From: Nyssa sinensis
Taxonomy: Eukaryota > Streptophyta > Magnoliopsida > Cornales > Nyssaceae
Direction: 5' to 3'
Assembly (NCBI GenBank): GCA_008638375.1
Contig: CM018050.1
Location: forward strand, 31,424,220 to 31,488,219
Length of the DNA: 64,000 bases
Shown here one piece after another: positions 10,901 to 24,300 of the stretch. The notes beneath the pieces were generated by a model, which saw only the letters and a program-made list of their open reading frames with translations, had not been told where the DNA came from and did no database searches. The translations under genes and the position numbers were made by a program. Every line of letters starts with the position of its first letter. The first letter of the stretch is position 1.

Positions 10901-13900
10901 AGAAAGATTTAATGAATTTTTAATAATGCCAATATTACCCTTAAAATTATAAAAGTCAAAATAAAAATGACACATCTATCCTAAGGCATCCAAAGGGTAT
11001 AATAATAAAATAATATAAAATTCTTTCATTTCATTTCTCTCCTTTATCATTCCCAAACAAGATGAAAGGATTATATTAGTCTTTACTCTCCTTTCCTTTC
11101 ATTAATTATCCAAACATAAAGGAGGGATTAGTCTCTCCTCTCCTCTCCTTTCCTTTCTCTCGTAACTAATACTCTCCTTTTCTTTCCTTTCCCTCCTACT
11201 TATCCAAACGAACTGTTAGAGTAGCGAGGTGTACAATTTGATAAATAGCATTAAAAGTGAAATGTGTTTATTGATGTATAGGCCAGTCAAAGGAAAAGGA
11301 GAAAGTCACGGAATACTAAGACACACTGATAAGGTAAGTAAACTTCTATCTCTTATACGTGGTTTTCCAAGCCACATTCTTTCTATTACTGCCAACATTT
11401 TGTACTCTTTTACGTACCCACTGCTATTGTTTCACCATCGATATTGTCCTATCCGGTGGATACTTATTGATTGTTATCTCATTGTTGCTATGTTATACTG
11501 TGCCTTGAAAGGCTTATTGATTGACGTTTACTGTCTGTTATTCCATACCTTATGCACTTCTTATAAAATCATGATTTATTGTGGATGCCGAATTTGTGCT
11601 CAATCACATCCATCCAATACTTTCTGAGTTGGCAGGACCTAGGGGTTGATTGATAGGACCTTCGGGTCGAATGATGGGACCTTCGAGTCGATTGACAGGA
11701 CCTTCAAGTGGATTGACGGGACCTACGGGTCGAGTCCATGAACGGACATGTGGTGATGGAGGTGTTTTTACATATGGAGTTATGAGGGCATTTTATATGC
11801 ATTGAGGTGAAAGTTAGGGGGTATGTCGGGCCCCAAAAGACCTAGGGTCTGCCAACCAGAGTAAATGCATCACTTAAGGTTGACTGTTATATTGTCGTTA
11901 TTGGATTCATAGGATGTTTTCATTTCCCTATGAATAATTCTATGTTGATAGTTCCTTATTTATTGGACTTGACTGTGACCGTTTTATTGTGGCAGTATTC
12001 ATGTTGATTGTGATTATTATGCCTTGTCCATATTCATGCTACACTGTTAATCATAATTGTTATTGTGTCTTATTGTCCATTAGCTATTGTGGCATTTTAC
12101 TGTTAACTGCAACCGTTGTTATGACGGACTATCATGACACCATTGAGTTATATTTTCTATATAATCCCTAACCCGTATAGGAAATAGGCTTTTATTTACT
12201 GAGTTTTGTTAGCTCACCCCACTTATTATCTTTTTCAAGTAAAAATGCTAGAGAACTACAGTAGGAGTTCAGGAGCGCAAGGGAGACAGTTGAGAAGCAT
12301 GATAGAAGTGAATAGAGTCTCTCCCATGTACTCACCACCTAAGAGTGGTTCATGTTCAGTTTACTGTTAGTTTTAAGTTCAATCTTTGAACAATAATTGT
12401 AACAAGGCTTCCGCACTTCAATAATATGTTTACATTATTTACTGTTATCATTGATACAAAGAATGAAAAAAAGTAGGGACGGCCATTGGGTCGGCCCCGC
12501 GATATGAAATCCGCATAGGGTGGGTTTCGGGATCGTGACATCTCAGGCTTTGCATTGGATTGAATCTCCATGCTCCCACCAGAGCCGACAGACTTCCTGA
12601 TTGATTGAGCAAAGCTATCTGGAGGGCATAATGACGTTATAACATCAATTAATTGACCCAAGTACTTCTCATAGAAAATGTCAGGAATAGGATCTCTCTG
12701 CAACAAAAGCAGAAACAATAAAACACTCAATGACAATGGTATATTCAAAAGGATAAGAAATTATGATTGAAATTCATACATGCAAAAATAAGGACAATTT
12801 TCTGACTATTCAGCAAATGAAAATTCAAAATAGTACACAATTACACATGCATAAATAACCTCAAAATATGTTGGAGATTCAAAATGCACAAAAATAAAAA
12901 ACATATCCCAAAATCTTTTCAATAATCAATAAGTAATGTGGTTCATCTAGCATCAATTAATGATATGTAAAAAAATTAAAAAAGAATTGGTAGGAAAAAC
13001 AGGTAATGGCATCAATAAAGGAATCTATGGTGAAAGAGGATTGAAGTAGCCAATCACAAATAGCTACGACAAAGGCTAATTTGAATAGAGTTGAATTATT
13101 TCCATGCAACAGTTTAATAATTAAAAAACTATAGTACGTCTCATAATCAATTTTTGGTTAAAACCAATGTTACATGGAACGTGGATCATTACAATATGGG
13201 GAACGGGAATATAGATCATCACTTGTTATAGAACATGGTAAGTTAAGGGTTGACTTCTTTGGATCGCTTTGTTGAAACGAAATAAACACCTGGAACGTGG
13301 ATCGTTACAATACGGGGCACAAGAATATTGATCATCACTTGTTATAGAATATGGTAAGTTAAGGGTCGGCTTCTTTGGATCGCTTTGTTGGGACGAAATA
13401 TGTTTATTTGGAATGTGATATGTTTTTTGATTGTATTTGTAATAATATTGGTATATATATATAGAAACACCAAAAAGATTTCAATGAATCTAAGCCATTA
13501 TAAAATAAAATTCCAACTGATGTGTGTGTATTTGTATGATTTTTTTTCGAACTTTTGATATTTTAAATTAGAACGCTAAATCTTACGTTCCAAATCGTTA
13601 ATGATCCATATTTTGGATCGTGAGATCCCAATTCGTGAGGAGCGGATTGTGGTAACCATGGTTAAAACAAAACTACTAGAAAGAAGTCGGAATAAAAGTG
13701 AATGCCCAGGCTAAAAAAAAAAATTTACTGACAAGTAAATCAACTAAAGGTACCAAAAAGAAAGGGTTCAAAACCATGTACACGCGAGATATAAAAAGTA
13801 TACAAAAAATCAAAAATAGAAGTTCACATTCCCAAGAAACTCTACAAATGAACTTTCTTGACTCTAAAATACAAAAAATGATAACAATAATAAGGAACAA

Positions 13901-16900
13901 AGCCAAAACAATATGGTTTCATTTGAGTAGTCGGAACCTCCTCCTCTTCAAAAGTTGTCCTATTATTTTCCCTCCAAAAAAAAAAAAAAAACATAGGGGG
14001 CTGTCATCCCATGATTTCCTAATCCTCCTCGACGAGGAGGCACCCCTCCAACTCCTCAACATATCAATCACTAAATATGGCACTGTCCACGGCACCCCAA
14101 ACAAGGAAAAGAGCAAACTCCCAAGTTCACGTATACACTACAATGCGTAAGAAGGTGACAAACCATTTCCTCCTCCACTTTGTACATACAACACCAGTTG
14201 GTGCTATTACCTCTTTTCTTCAAATTGTCAATGGTAAGGATTGCTTCCAATGCTACTGACCAAGCAAAGAATGCCACTTTGAGGGGAGCCTTTGTCCGAC
14301 AAGTACTATTCCAAGGGAAGTCATGCAACTCATGACCCCCTCCCATAGACAAGGCCCCTCATAAAAATATTTAACAAGATAAAAAACACCTCCTATAGCC
14401 ACTCCCCATCTAATAGAATTGGGGAAAATAATGAGGCCAGAAAGATTGAAATGATAATGGGGCAAAACCTGGGAAATGATTTAAGGAAAAGAAGGATTCA
14501 TCCACATCTGGCCAAAACAACTTGCAGTAAAATTGCTCATGCATGGCTAATAATCCCAAGTTCCCAACAATGGCTGAATCTCAATTCAAGCAAGCCAAAC
14601 TTACAAACAAGCCACCCTAACTCAGGTTGCTACCGCCCCTAGTTTCCCAGCGTAGTTAAGATATGAAAGAATATAAACTGGCATGATATTATAGTAGCAA
14701 CCACATGAACAAAACAACAATAAAGATATTTCAAATTTATTTAGGAACTCCATTCGCCAATCAATGAAGTTATTCAGAAAACAGAAAACTTGAATGAGAA
14801 ATTGAATAATCATGGCACCTGTGATCCGGATGCACACGAATCCAAAAGATTATGAAGAATTTCAAGAAATTGGCAGTGCATGTCATCCCCAAAATCTGTT
14901 AGCATACCTTTAACCTGAAAATATACAGCCACATTATAAATTAGATCTTTCAATGAAGATTGAAGACAGGGAGAACAAAAGCAGGCCAAATGAAATATAC
15001 ATATAAAAATTCATAAAAAAAAAAGTAGAGGCAACCCTGATTGAAACTGCAAAGATCAAAATATAGAGGAATCTTATACATAGTACATTGAATGCAAGAA
15101 TATAGAGTAGCAAGTAGAAGATAAACAAGATTGGAAAACCCAGGAGCCGCACAATGTAATATAAAACAGCATTATCCAAAAGTTATGGACATATTAGGCA
15201 TGTCTCATGGAAATAAACCACGATTATTATTATTATTTTTAATTTTTAACCTTAGTACATGTCCTTGGATCATTGGTCTTGCCACACATGATGTGAAGTG
15301 CACTTATCCTATACAAACAACTAGCATAAAGAGTACCAATCAACACAACTTTGGGAGTCCAAATGTCAAACACCAAGTTAGCAATCTTCACTTGATTACA
15401 GATGAGACTGCTATTATTCACCTAAAAATATATAGAGTAGTATGTGTTTATTAAGCTGGTTGTCATGCAAATTGTTGTAAAGCTATCACTCCACCACTCA
15501 CTACCTCAATGTATGTATAATAGTTACTAGAAAACTCCAATATCCTAGATACCCCGTTTTAGTACACGTGTTCTAAAACAAGGAATACTTTAGTTCCAGA
15601 ACACTAAATTTAGTAATCCGAGAAATTTCTTCTTGATTTTTCCCCTTCAAAGGAAAGAATAGTACAAAAGGACCAACATAAATAGGTCTTATGAGGTCAA
15701 TGTTATTAGATGTTTCATTTCAATAATTCAATGATCAACTTCGTCCACTTTAATGACACTAATTCTCAATATTACTCACTGGGTGAAAAGAATAGAATGC
15801 GTTTACAATTGAACCTACCCTATCATATTCCACCGATGTAGTTTACATAAGCCCAATCCTATTGATATGTAGCGTATTGCGTTCCCAATCTCATTCCTAT
15901 TCCGCGTATCATGATGACCTATGGTCTAGGGAATATTGGTATTTATATTCTTGAGGATATATCTGTGTTACTTGATATCTCACTACTCAGAAACACGGAT
16001 ACAGAAACAAGACAAGGATACGACACGGACACACAGACACGTCATTTTTCAAAAAATATAGGACAAGAACACGCAGACACGTCATTTCTTAAAAAAATAG
16101 GACACGGACATGTTGAATATATAAAAATGAATAAATTTATATTTTCTATATGATCATATAATAAAAAAAACTAACGTTATTTCAATTAAAATTAGCATAA
16201 AAATACAAAAATCACAAAATATTATTAATATAACAAAGCTATTAAATAAAAATTCAAAAACTTTATAGAAATGTATGTATGTATTTGTATGTGTGTATAC
16301 ATATAATAAAAAAACTAAAAAACGGTATTTACATAGAATATGTATGTATGTATGTATTTGTACGTGTGTATACATATATATATATATAACTAAAAAAGAA
16401 CTAAGGAGAAAAAGAGGAAAAATCCAAAAAAAAGAAGAAAAATAGAAAACGTGTTCATAATGTGTCTTAAATTCAAAAAACATAAAAAAAAAAATTTGGA
16501 CATGTTCGACACGGACACGTGAGCCAAAGTAGAGTGTCCATGCTTCATAGTCTCACCAGATATTTAAAGTACTATAGGTTATTCAACATAAATGTATAAA
16601 TTCAGATACAAACTCACATATACAAGTATTTTCCTTCTAGAAATTTAGGGGGAAAAACACATTTCCAAACTTTAGTGAGTTCCCATGATCAATGCTGCCT
16701 ATCCGCACATCACAAATGAAAATTTGTCTATGCCCCAGTTCACTTACCCATTGAAGCATAAAAGGGGGCAGTTCATTTTCTTTCTACCTTAAAATGCACA
16801 ACATTAGTGCCAGTGACTTACAGGCAAAAACTATAATAGAACAATAAGCACCCACCCTGCATGTTATTTTGTCTTCAGTTTTACTCCATGATGCATACAT

Positions 16901-19900
16901 GAATATTAATACCCAATACAGGCTTATAGCTGTAGATAACAGTGCATAGACTCGTATTCTAACTTCAAAACAACCATTTGATCAATCAATTAAGATTATT
17001 TCATGTGGAAACATCTTTCTTGTTACTTGTATAGTTGTATATGTATCTATGTATCATTTTCCTTTGCTTTTTCTTTTTCCTTTTTTTGACTGGGGCCATG
17101 TCAACCTACATTTAACATATTCAAACTAATCCTTGAAAGTCATAAAGTTTTCCAAGGCATCCCATCATCTGTTTGATATCCAATCAAATATACAAACTGC
17201 ACTACGAAGTCATGATAGCATATAACTTGCTTTCTTTCTTATCATAAAAAGGGACACATTCACACAAGGCTCTTCTGACATATTCTATGCCATGGATATG
17301 CCACTATTTTCAAGAAAGGCATATGTAAATTATATAAATAAAAAAAAAACTCATATGTTGCATACCAGAAGTCCAAGAAGAGGGATTCCTTCCTTTCGAG
17401 TCACATAAGAACGCAGAAAGTTTGGATCATGATTCAGAAACAAAATGAGGATGTCTCTCCTGCATCCATCAGAATGACTTGTCATTAAGGCTATATTATC
17501 ATTCATTGCAAAGGAAACAAATTGAATGCAAACAAGAAAGGACAAACTATACACTAAAGAATGAGATAATATGGGCCGTTACCCGGTTAATACAAGCTTT
17601 TTATCTTGACTCGGCAAAATATCAGCAATGATGTCAAAGATGCCTTCATTCATGAGATCCCTACAGACAATTAAAAAAATTTCGTGTTGATATACATAAA
17701 TGAAATTACTATTAAATACATAATTAAAGATCTGCACCAAATGAAAGCTAACAGACCCATAAATCAGATACAGATTTCAGCCCAAAAGTTTGATACAAGA
17801 AATAAAGGAGCATTCAGACTAAAATATGCAACTTCAGCACCACATACCTAAAGAGCCGGTATTTCTGGACCATCTGCAAGCTCTTGCTTAGACTACAAAA
17901 CTCATGCAAGAAAAACACCTATTTTCAAGAGCAAGGAATACAGGTTCAATCCACAAGGAGGCATATGATGAAAAAAATTAAAACCCTACTTGGCCCACCC
18001 CTAATGTCACCAGGGAGATAGAGAGTGAGAGAGAGAGAGAGAGAGCTACAAATGACAGCCACAGCATGTGCTTAGCAATGGTCTGCTTCAAAATATCGTA
18101 ATCAGCACACACAAACACACACAGACTACAAAGACAGCCACAATATGTGCTACGTAAGGGGCTCTCCAAACTATGGTAACAACAGACCGCTGCCTAATTT
18201 ATGCCAGCTGTTAGACAGACAACATTGCACTTAATACGAAGTTCACTCCCAAAATCCTAGAAAAAATTGCAACACAGGCAGGAATACACTTCTGGGGAAG
18301 GGGACATATCATCAACAACAGCCATTCATAGTAGAATCTCATTGTCAGATTGATTGTTTAAAAAAAAAAAATCAAATGTAAATTAAAAAATTTGATTATG
18401 ATTTTGAAAAGATTTGATTAAGAGACGAAGATGAAGAGATCATTAACGTGATTTTGTTATAGGCAAATGATAGGTTATTATAATTGAATGGCCATATCTT
18501 CGTCTTTTACTCCCAACAAAAATTATATAAAAAAAAAAAAGGAAAAGAAATAGAATAAAAAACATGGCACTCCTCTTTCAATAGGTGTTCATTCATCACA
18601 GCAGACTCAGAACTACTTAGGTTAGTGACAAGCTTTCTGCATGGAAAAATCCCAAAGGTGCTGCCCATGTATCTAAGTTCAACATGAATAAGCTTTAGCC
18701 AAATTTTTGGGCTTGAAGACTTGTAGTTGTAGATGATAGAAGTTTCGGTTTCTGGTGGCATTGGTTATGGCAGCTGGCAGCTGGCAGCGGTCCAGCAGTG
18801 GAAAATACTTTATGAATGGTGAACTTGGCAATGAACTTGATGAAAGTGGCGACTTGATGGTAAATGGTGTTGCCAAGGAACAAATGAATGAATGCTAGAT
18901 GTGATAATGGTCATGAAAGAAGCTGGAGATGATGGCAAACATGGTGATCAAGCATGTAAATGCCAATGGAGGCAGTGATGGTGGATATGGATACAAATGT
19001 GGTGGCAATGGAAGAGGGATTGAGAGTTAGTGGAATGATGGTGGTAAAGATGGTTGTGGCTGTAAGGAAATGGCATAAGCCCTTTCAGTTCTGAGTTTTG
19101 AGGGTCCCTGCAAAGTGCTATCTCGCCAAACCAGGATCTTTTAAGGTATAATAACAGGTAGCTTTTTGAGTGTGAAGACATGTAAGTGAATAAATTTAAG
19201 AAAGTAAGGTTGTGAAGCTTATATTAAATTACGTCCACAAATAAGAGAGCTGCTTGTTATTATTAAACTTTGGAGCAGCCCCCCTGTGAACTAATTGTAA
19301 TTTTCCCAAACAGAGATCAAAATAAATCTGAAAACAGTACCCACATATACCTAGCTTGCTGGGACAACTTTATATATAATAATCATTTAGACTGTCAGAA
19401 TCATTCATCATTTTTTTAGGGTTCTTTTGCTAATTGACGCAAAGCATGCTAACAAGAAAAGAGGCAAATCAAAATTCCATAGGGATCCCATCTGGAGCTT
19501 TATGTAATCAAGTTTTGGTGATTTATTTTTTTATTCTATTTATTTTTTTTTTTTTTTGGGGGGGGGGGGGGGGGACAGGTAAGTGGCCCTTAGAGTGGGA
19601 GTTGAACGTGAGACCTTGGGGATATTACCAAGTTTTGGTGCAATTTGAGTCTTATTCATGTGTATTAAGGTTAATATTCTCATGTTTGAAAGTGTAGACA
19701 TTTACAGTTATACCAAACTGTGGTCCCTGACTAATAGGTTTAGGATCCATTGGATTTGTCATCTCTCTTTGCCAACAAAGATTCTTGGATGGGATACGAT
19801 ATTTTCTTAGCATGATTGCGACTTATTTCATCATGCGTGTGAAAAGATAAACCAATAATAAAAGCCAGCAGATGGCACATGGAAAAATTTAACTGTCTTG

Positions 19901-21274
19901 AAAAGAAAGCACCTCATCAAATAAAAAAAAATACCAGCATGAAGAAAAGGGGAAAAAGCATGTTGGTTCTCTGCTTTCGATGTTGCGAAAGCAAACTTGA
20001 ATGTGTCTGTGTATTCATTGACAGATTTACACGGAGGGGGGCTCCCAAAAATTTTGTAAAATTGTTTTTTTAAGCCCTATTTTCTATAAATAGGAGTTCC
20101 CACCCCCCTCAAAAAAAAAAAAAAAAAAATCATGTTTATATAAGAGACTCCCTCAAAAACATTTATATTTTTGCCCCCTATATCAATGGCCTAGATCCCC
20201 CACTATATGTGTGTGCATGTGTGCGTGTGTGTGGCAATTCGTGTTCAAATTTCATGTTAGGACACACTATTCGAATATAAGTGTCAACTCGAACACGATA
20301 TGATTAATTAATCATGTCAAAAACTTAAACATGAACATGACCTTCTCAATAAACAACTTAAACGTGTCAGCTCTATTAACCCAAGTAACAATAAACCCAA
20401 AAACAAGGCTCAGCCCAAAAAAAAAAAATTACTGCCTTTTAAAGTCATGACAAGAAAGGCATATCATGTGTTAAATATTTAGAAACATTAATTATATAAT
20501 TTACCAAAAAATACATTAGTTATATAACTATAAATAATCTTTAAACAAATATTAACAATTACTAAATTGAGTAAAGGACATTAGTCCATGGGTCCTGCCT
20601 GCAATTGGAAATGTGGGGTTTAGGCCTGTCAACGAGCCAGGTCTGGGCAAACCCTCTAAGATCCAAACCCGGACCTGCCAAGCTTAAACGGGTCTAGAAG
20701 CAGACCCAGAACCGCCTCAGGTAGACCAACTCCTAGACCCGGATCCGATGGATCCGAGTATCCAACTCCAAAACCCAACCCGTTTGCAAAAATTAAAAAA
20801 AAAATTAAGAGCTAAAATTTTCTATTTAGAGCAGTCCAACTTGGCTTTCCAAATAAAAGGTTTTATTGGCCCCAATTATGTCATTGTTGATTGAAATTGT
20901 TTCAAGTGATAGCCATTATTATTTGTATATTTCGTTCTTACGATCGGATGCATAATGAATGGTAAAATGACAATAATTGTCATCTATAAATTTTTTGATT
21001 TTTATCAAGAATTTAAGCCTACAAAATGTTGCCTTACTCCCAAATATAATAGGAAATGGAATTAAAATGACATAAAATGAAAATGTCATAGAATGAAATA
21101 AAGATTACTTATTCAAGACAAAATAATGTTTATAATGATTTTTAATGGAATGCTCATTCAATGGAATCGGGTATCGATAGCTAGATTCATGAAACAATTT
21201 CATAAAGTAATTTCCAAAACATTTTCATAGCACAAGACAGTGCTACAAGGTTGAAGAAGACAACTTCAATGAGA

Positions 21275-21307
<33 letters not shown>

Positions 21308-24300
21308 GCTTTTCTGTATGTATCTATATATATAGTAACTTTGTTGTGAGGTTAAATACTCTAACTTCAATATTGTATTAGAGAGAGAGAGAGAGAGTGT
21401 GTGTGTGTGTGTGTGCGCTTGTTAATGATTTAGCGGATCGGATCTCTAACGGATGTTATCCAACGGATCTATACCCTATCCATTCAATTAGTTTTTAACG
21501 AGCCCGAACCGGGTCTTGTTAACGAGTCTGGGTTGGGCTAAATCGGACTCGACCCGTTTAAAAGCCTAGTAGGGTTCACATCCCCATGAGAAAAAAAAAA
21601 AAAAAGAGGAGTCAAAGGATAGTTGCTTTTATAAGTGGGGATATTTCTAACCTATCTTGTTTCTACTCAATCTAGGATAAAAACCTTACATGAACTAGTA
21701 GATGATGGGGTGGTTAGTTTATAAGCATGCATATCTCACACTTTTCTCTCTCTCTGATGTGGGATATTTTTGTAATGCCCCACATTTATTTAGCTTTAAT
21801 TACACATATTTTGGAGATTATTAATTTTAGAAATATTTATTTAAATTTTAAATATTTATTAAATTATATTTTGATCAAATAATAAAACTTGAGTTCAAAT
21901 AGAATATTAAAAAAAAAATGAGGTATTGATATAAAAAAGGGAATTATTATAAATAGTCAGGTATAACAAACCCTACCATATATATTGATGATACTTAGAC
22001 CGCATAAGAAAAAAAAATAGCGCTGGAGATACAGAAGGGTGCGACGACTAGGGTTGAAGCAAAACAAAGAAAATGTGAGCTATCTCTGCCTGCAAACTTT
22101 TGAAGTGTAAAGATGTGTCATTATATGTTTCTATTACCTTTTAGATAATAACTATTGAATGATTATTATTTTATTCACATATATGTAGGTAAATCTTAAG
22201 CAATCATTATATAGATATATATGTACAAAATATTTTAATGGGAGCCTTGATTACCGTGTAAGATTGATGGAAGGAACAAAATTAGAACCCAGTAAAGTGG
22301 GACGTGTGAGTGTTGAATTGTGTTAGGATTTAAGATAAAGTTTTGTCTATTGTGATGTTAAATTGAATATTTATATATATGTCAAGGAAACATGAAAAGG
22401 AAAGATAAAAAAAAAGAATTGGATGTCTTGACCGAATGATGAATATAAAGTTGTTGGTGCATTGTGTGTTGTCTTTTAGTGTATTTTGTCCTTATGTGTA
22501 CGGAATAGTGTGATGGAGTTGTTAGTGTGTATATATTGGATACCAAAATAATTGTGTTAGCAATTTTAACTACTTTTAGTATTAGTTTGGGGTTTGAATA
22601 AGGAAATTTTATAAAAAATCAATAAGATAAATAATTTTGGGGCTACTTACGTTAATTAAGAAAATGATATTTAACAGTTAAGAATTTAAGAATATTTTTG
22701 AATTCTCACTTGGGATTATATTGATTAGTGATCTTATATTGTTGATTGTTGGAGATTGCCTTGAGGTACATTTGATTATTTTTGCCACTACTTTTAAGGT
22801 AAGGGAACAATACATGTTATATCTAAATTTTAAATAAATGTTGAATAAAGTTCTATTAATTTTATTTTCATAAAAGTTGCTTTATGCGTACAATGATTCT
22901 AAATGATTTTGGTTTAAAATTATTTTACAATGAACTACTTATTTCTTTGAATCTGTTCGGATCAAGCAAAATTATTTGTATGTGTAATGTATTATGTGCT
23001 CTTTGCTGATTGATAAATCTGTTCAAGAAAATTATTCCATTAGCTGAAATAAAATGTTTTATTCGTATAATCATTATCAGATATTTGAATCATTTTAGTG
23101 TGGGTGTGACTTTTGGTAGGAGTTTGTTGCGTGTAAGCAATATTTATTATTGTTGACAGCCTATTTGTGCCAGCAATATATTGTCAAAGTCTAGCCCACG
23201 TTAGCAGGGACATAGCACTGTTAGCTTCCAGTACTTGTGACATCTGTAAGTCCCCCTTTGATTGGCACCATATGTGATTTAAATACTTATACGAATTTGA
23301 AATAGTTATTTGTTACAACACTTCTCTGTTAAATGATTCTTGCATCGAAGAAAAATAATTTATTTTCTTTGTTATGTCTACTGAATTATTTTTGTGATAT
23401 GAACTTGTTTTATAAAATATTTGTCCTATATGCTTGACCTATTCCGGTGTATAATATGTTTTGTTACCTTACGGGCTCTTTGACCTTACCCCAATATTAT
23501 CTCCCCCACAGATGACTAAAGATAAATTGGAATAGCACGAGGTACAAGTATAGTGGAGAGTGTTTGGCGACTATTTAATTGATTCCGCTTATGTTAGGAT
23601 TTATTTTATTTATTTATTTTATTTTATTTTATTTTATTTTATTTTCATTATTTGGAAACTCGTAGTAATTTTGATTTAAAGGATTGTGTGTTGATTTGTT
23701 TTGGATACAGATTATTTATTTATCTTGGGTGATGGATGATTTATTGTTATTATTATAATGGAAGTTGAGGAATACATGAGATATTTAAGATATACATGGA
23801 TTAGGAGATTGTATTCGTTTCAGCTTTTATGATTTGATTGATCTAGCCTATGTGAAGGCTTGGATTAGATTTATTTGTGTTAGTTGCACTCTGAATCCCA
23901 CGTTTGGGTTTGGTATCAGAGCCGGTTCCCAAAAGATAAAGGCCCTAGAGTGTCCGTTTAATGAGCAGCTGGGAGATTGAGAGCCACCCCACGAGGACAT
24001 GTGGTCCTAAGGGAGGAGAATATGATACTCCTGTTCCACATCGGTTAGGTGGGAGTGGTATGATTGATGTATGAGACAGTAAAAGTCTTACTACTAACAA
24101 CTTGGGCCCCAACTACTTTTTTTCTGCTAGCACAGAATTTCTGTTTAAATATGTCTATACAGATAAAAATAAAATTCAACTTCAGTCTTTTCTAATGTCT
24201 ATTATATATCAACTTTTGCCGCTAATTGTTCTCAGCTGGGTATGTATGTTATGCGTAGGAGCTGGGTATATATGTTATGGGTATATAAGGCATAGCCTGT

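Larger units (their letters stand above)
2139..12540 (+). mobile_element. Ty3/gypsy-type solo LTR (Tekay/Del-like) inserted in PP4R3 exon 18, with nested insertions
   Basis: The element begins TGTAATACCCCGACCC and ends GGGATCGTGACA, the usual TG...CA termini, and has identical 5-bp duplications TCTCA at 2134-2138 and 12541-12545. After subtracting the nested Ty3 element and its duplication (6,866 bp), about 3.5 kb remains, including a Tourist-like MITE and a SINE. No primer site, gag, pol or second LTR copy belongs to it, so it reads as a solo LTR. Ends of this type are typical of Tekay/Del chromoviral LTRs from memory; the clade is an inference. Confidence 0.78.
12698..14818 (-). other. Intron 17 (2.1 kb)
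   Basis: AT-rich intron holding a hAT-like MITE (13,165-13,660) and a LINE 3' scrap (about 13,985-14,420). The remaining parts, 12,746-13,156 and 14,430-14,818, show nothing I can assign. Confidence 0.75.

Noticed and set aside
11229..12171. Frames of 132 and 60 codons
   Set aside because: They lie in the outer LTR, which in such elements is non-coding.
17588..17593. Alternative donor GTATTA for exon 15
   Set aside because: It would drop the conserved VLTG residues and leave the junction with exon 16 out of frame.
18507..19181. Several short frames with His- and Ser-rich translation
   Set aside because: Degenerate GGTGAT-type low-complexity sequence in intron 13; no splice-compatible homology to PP4R3.
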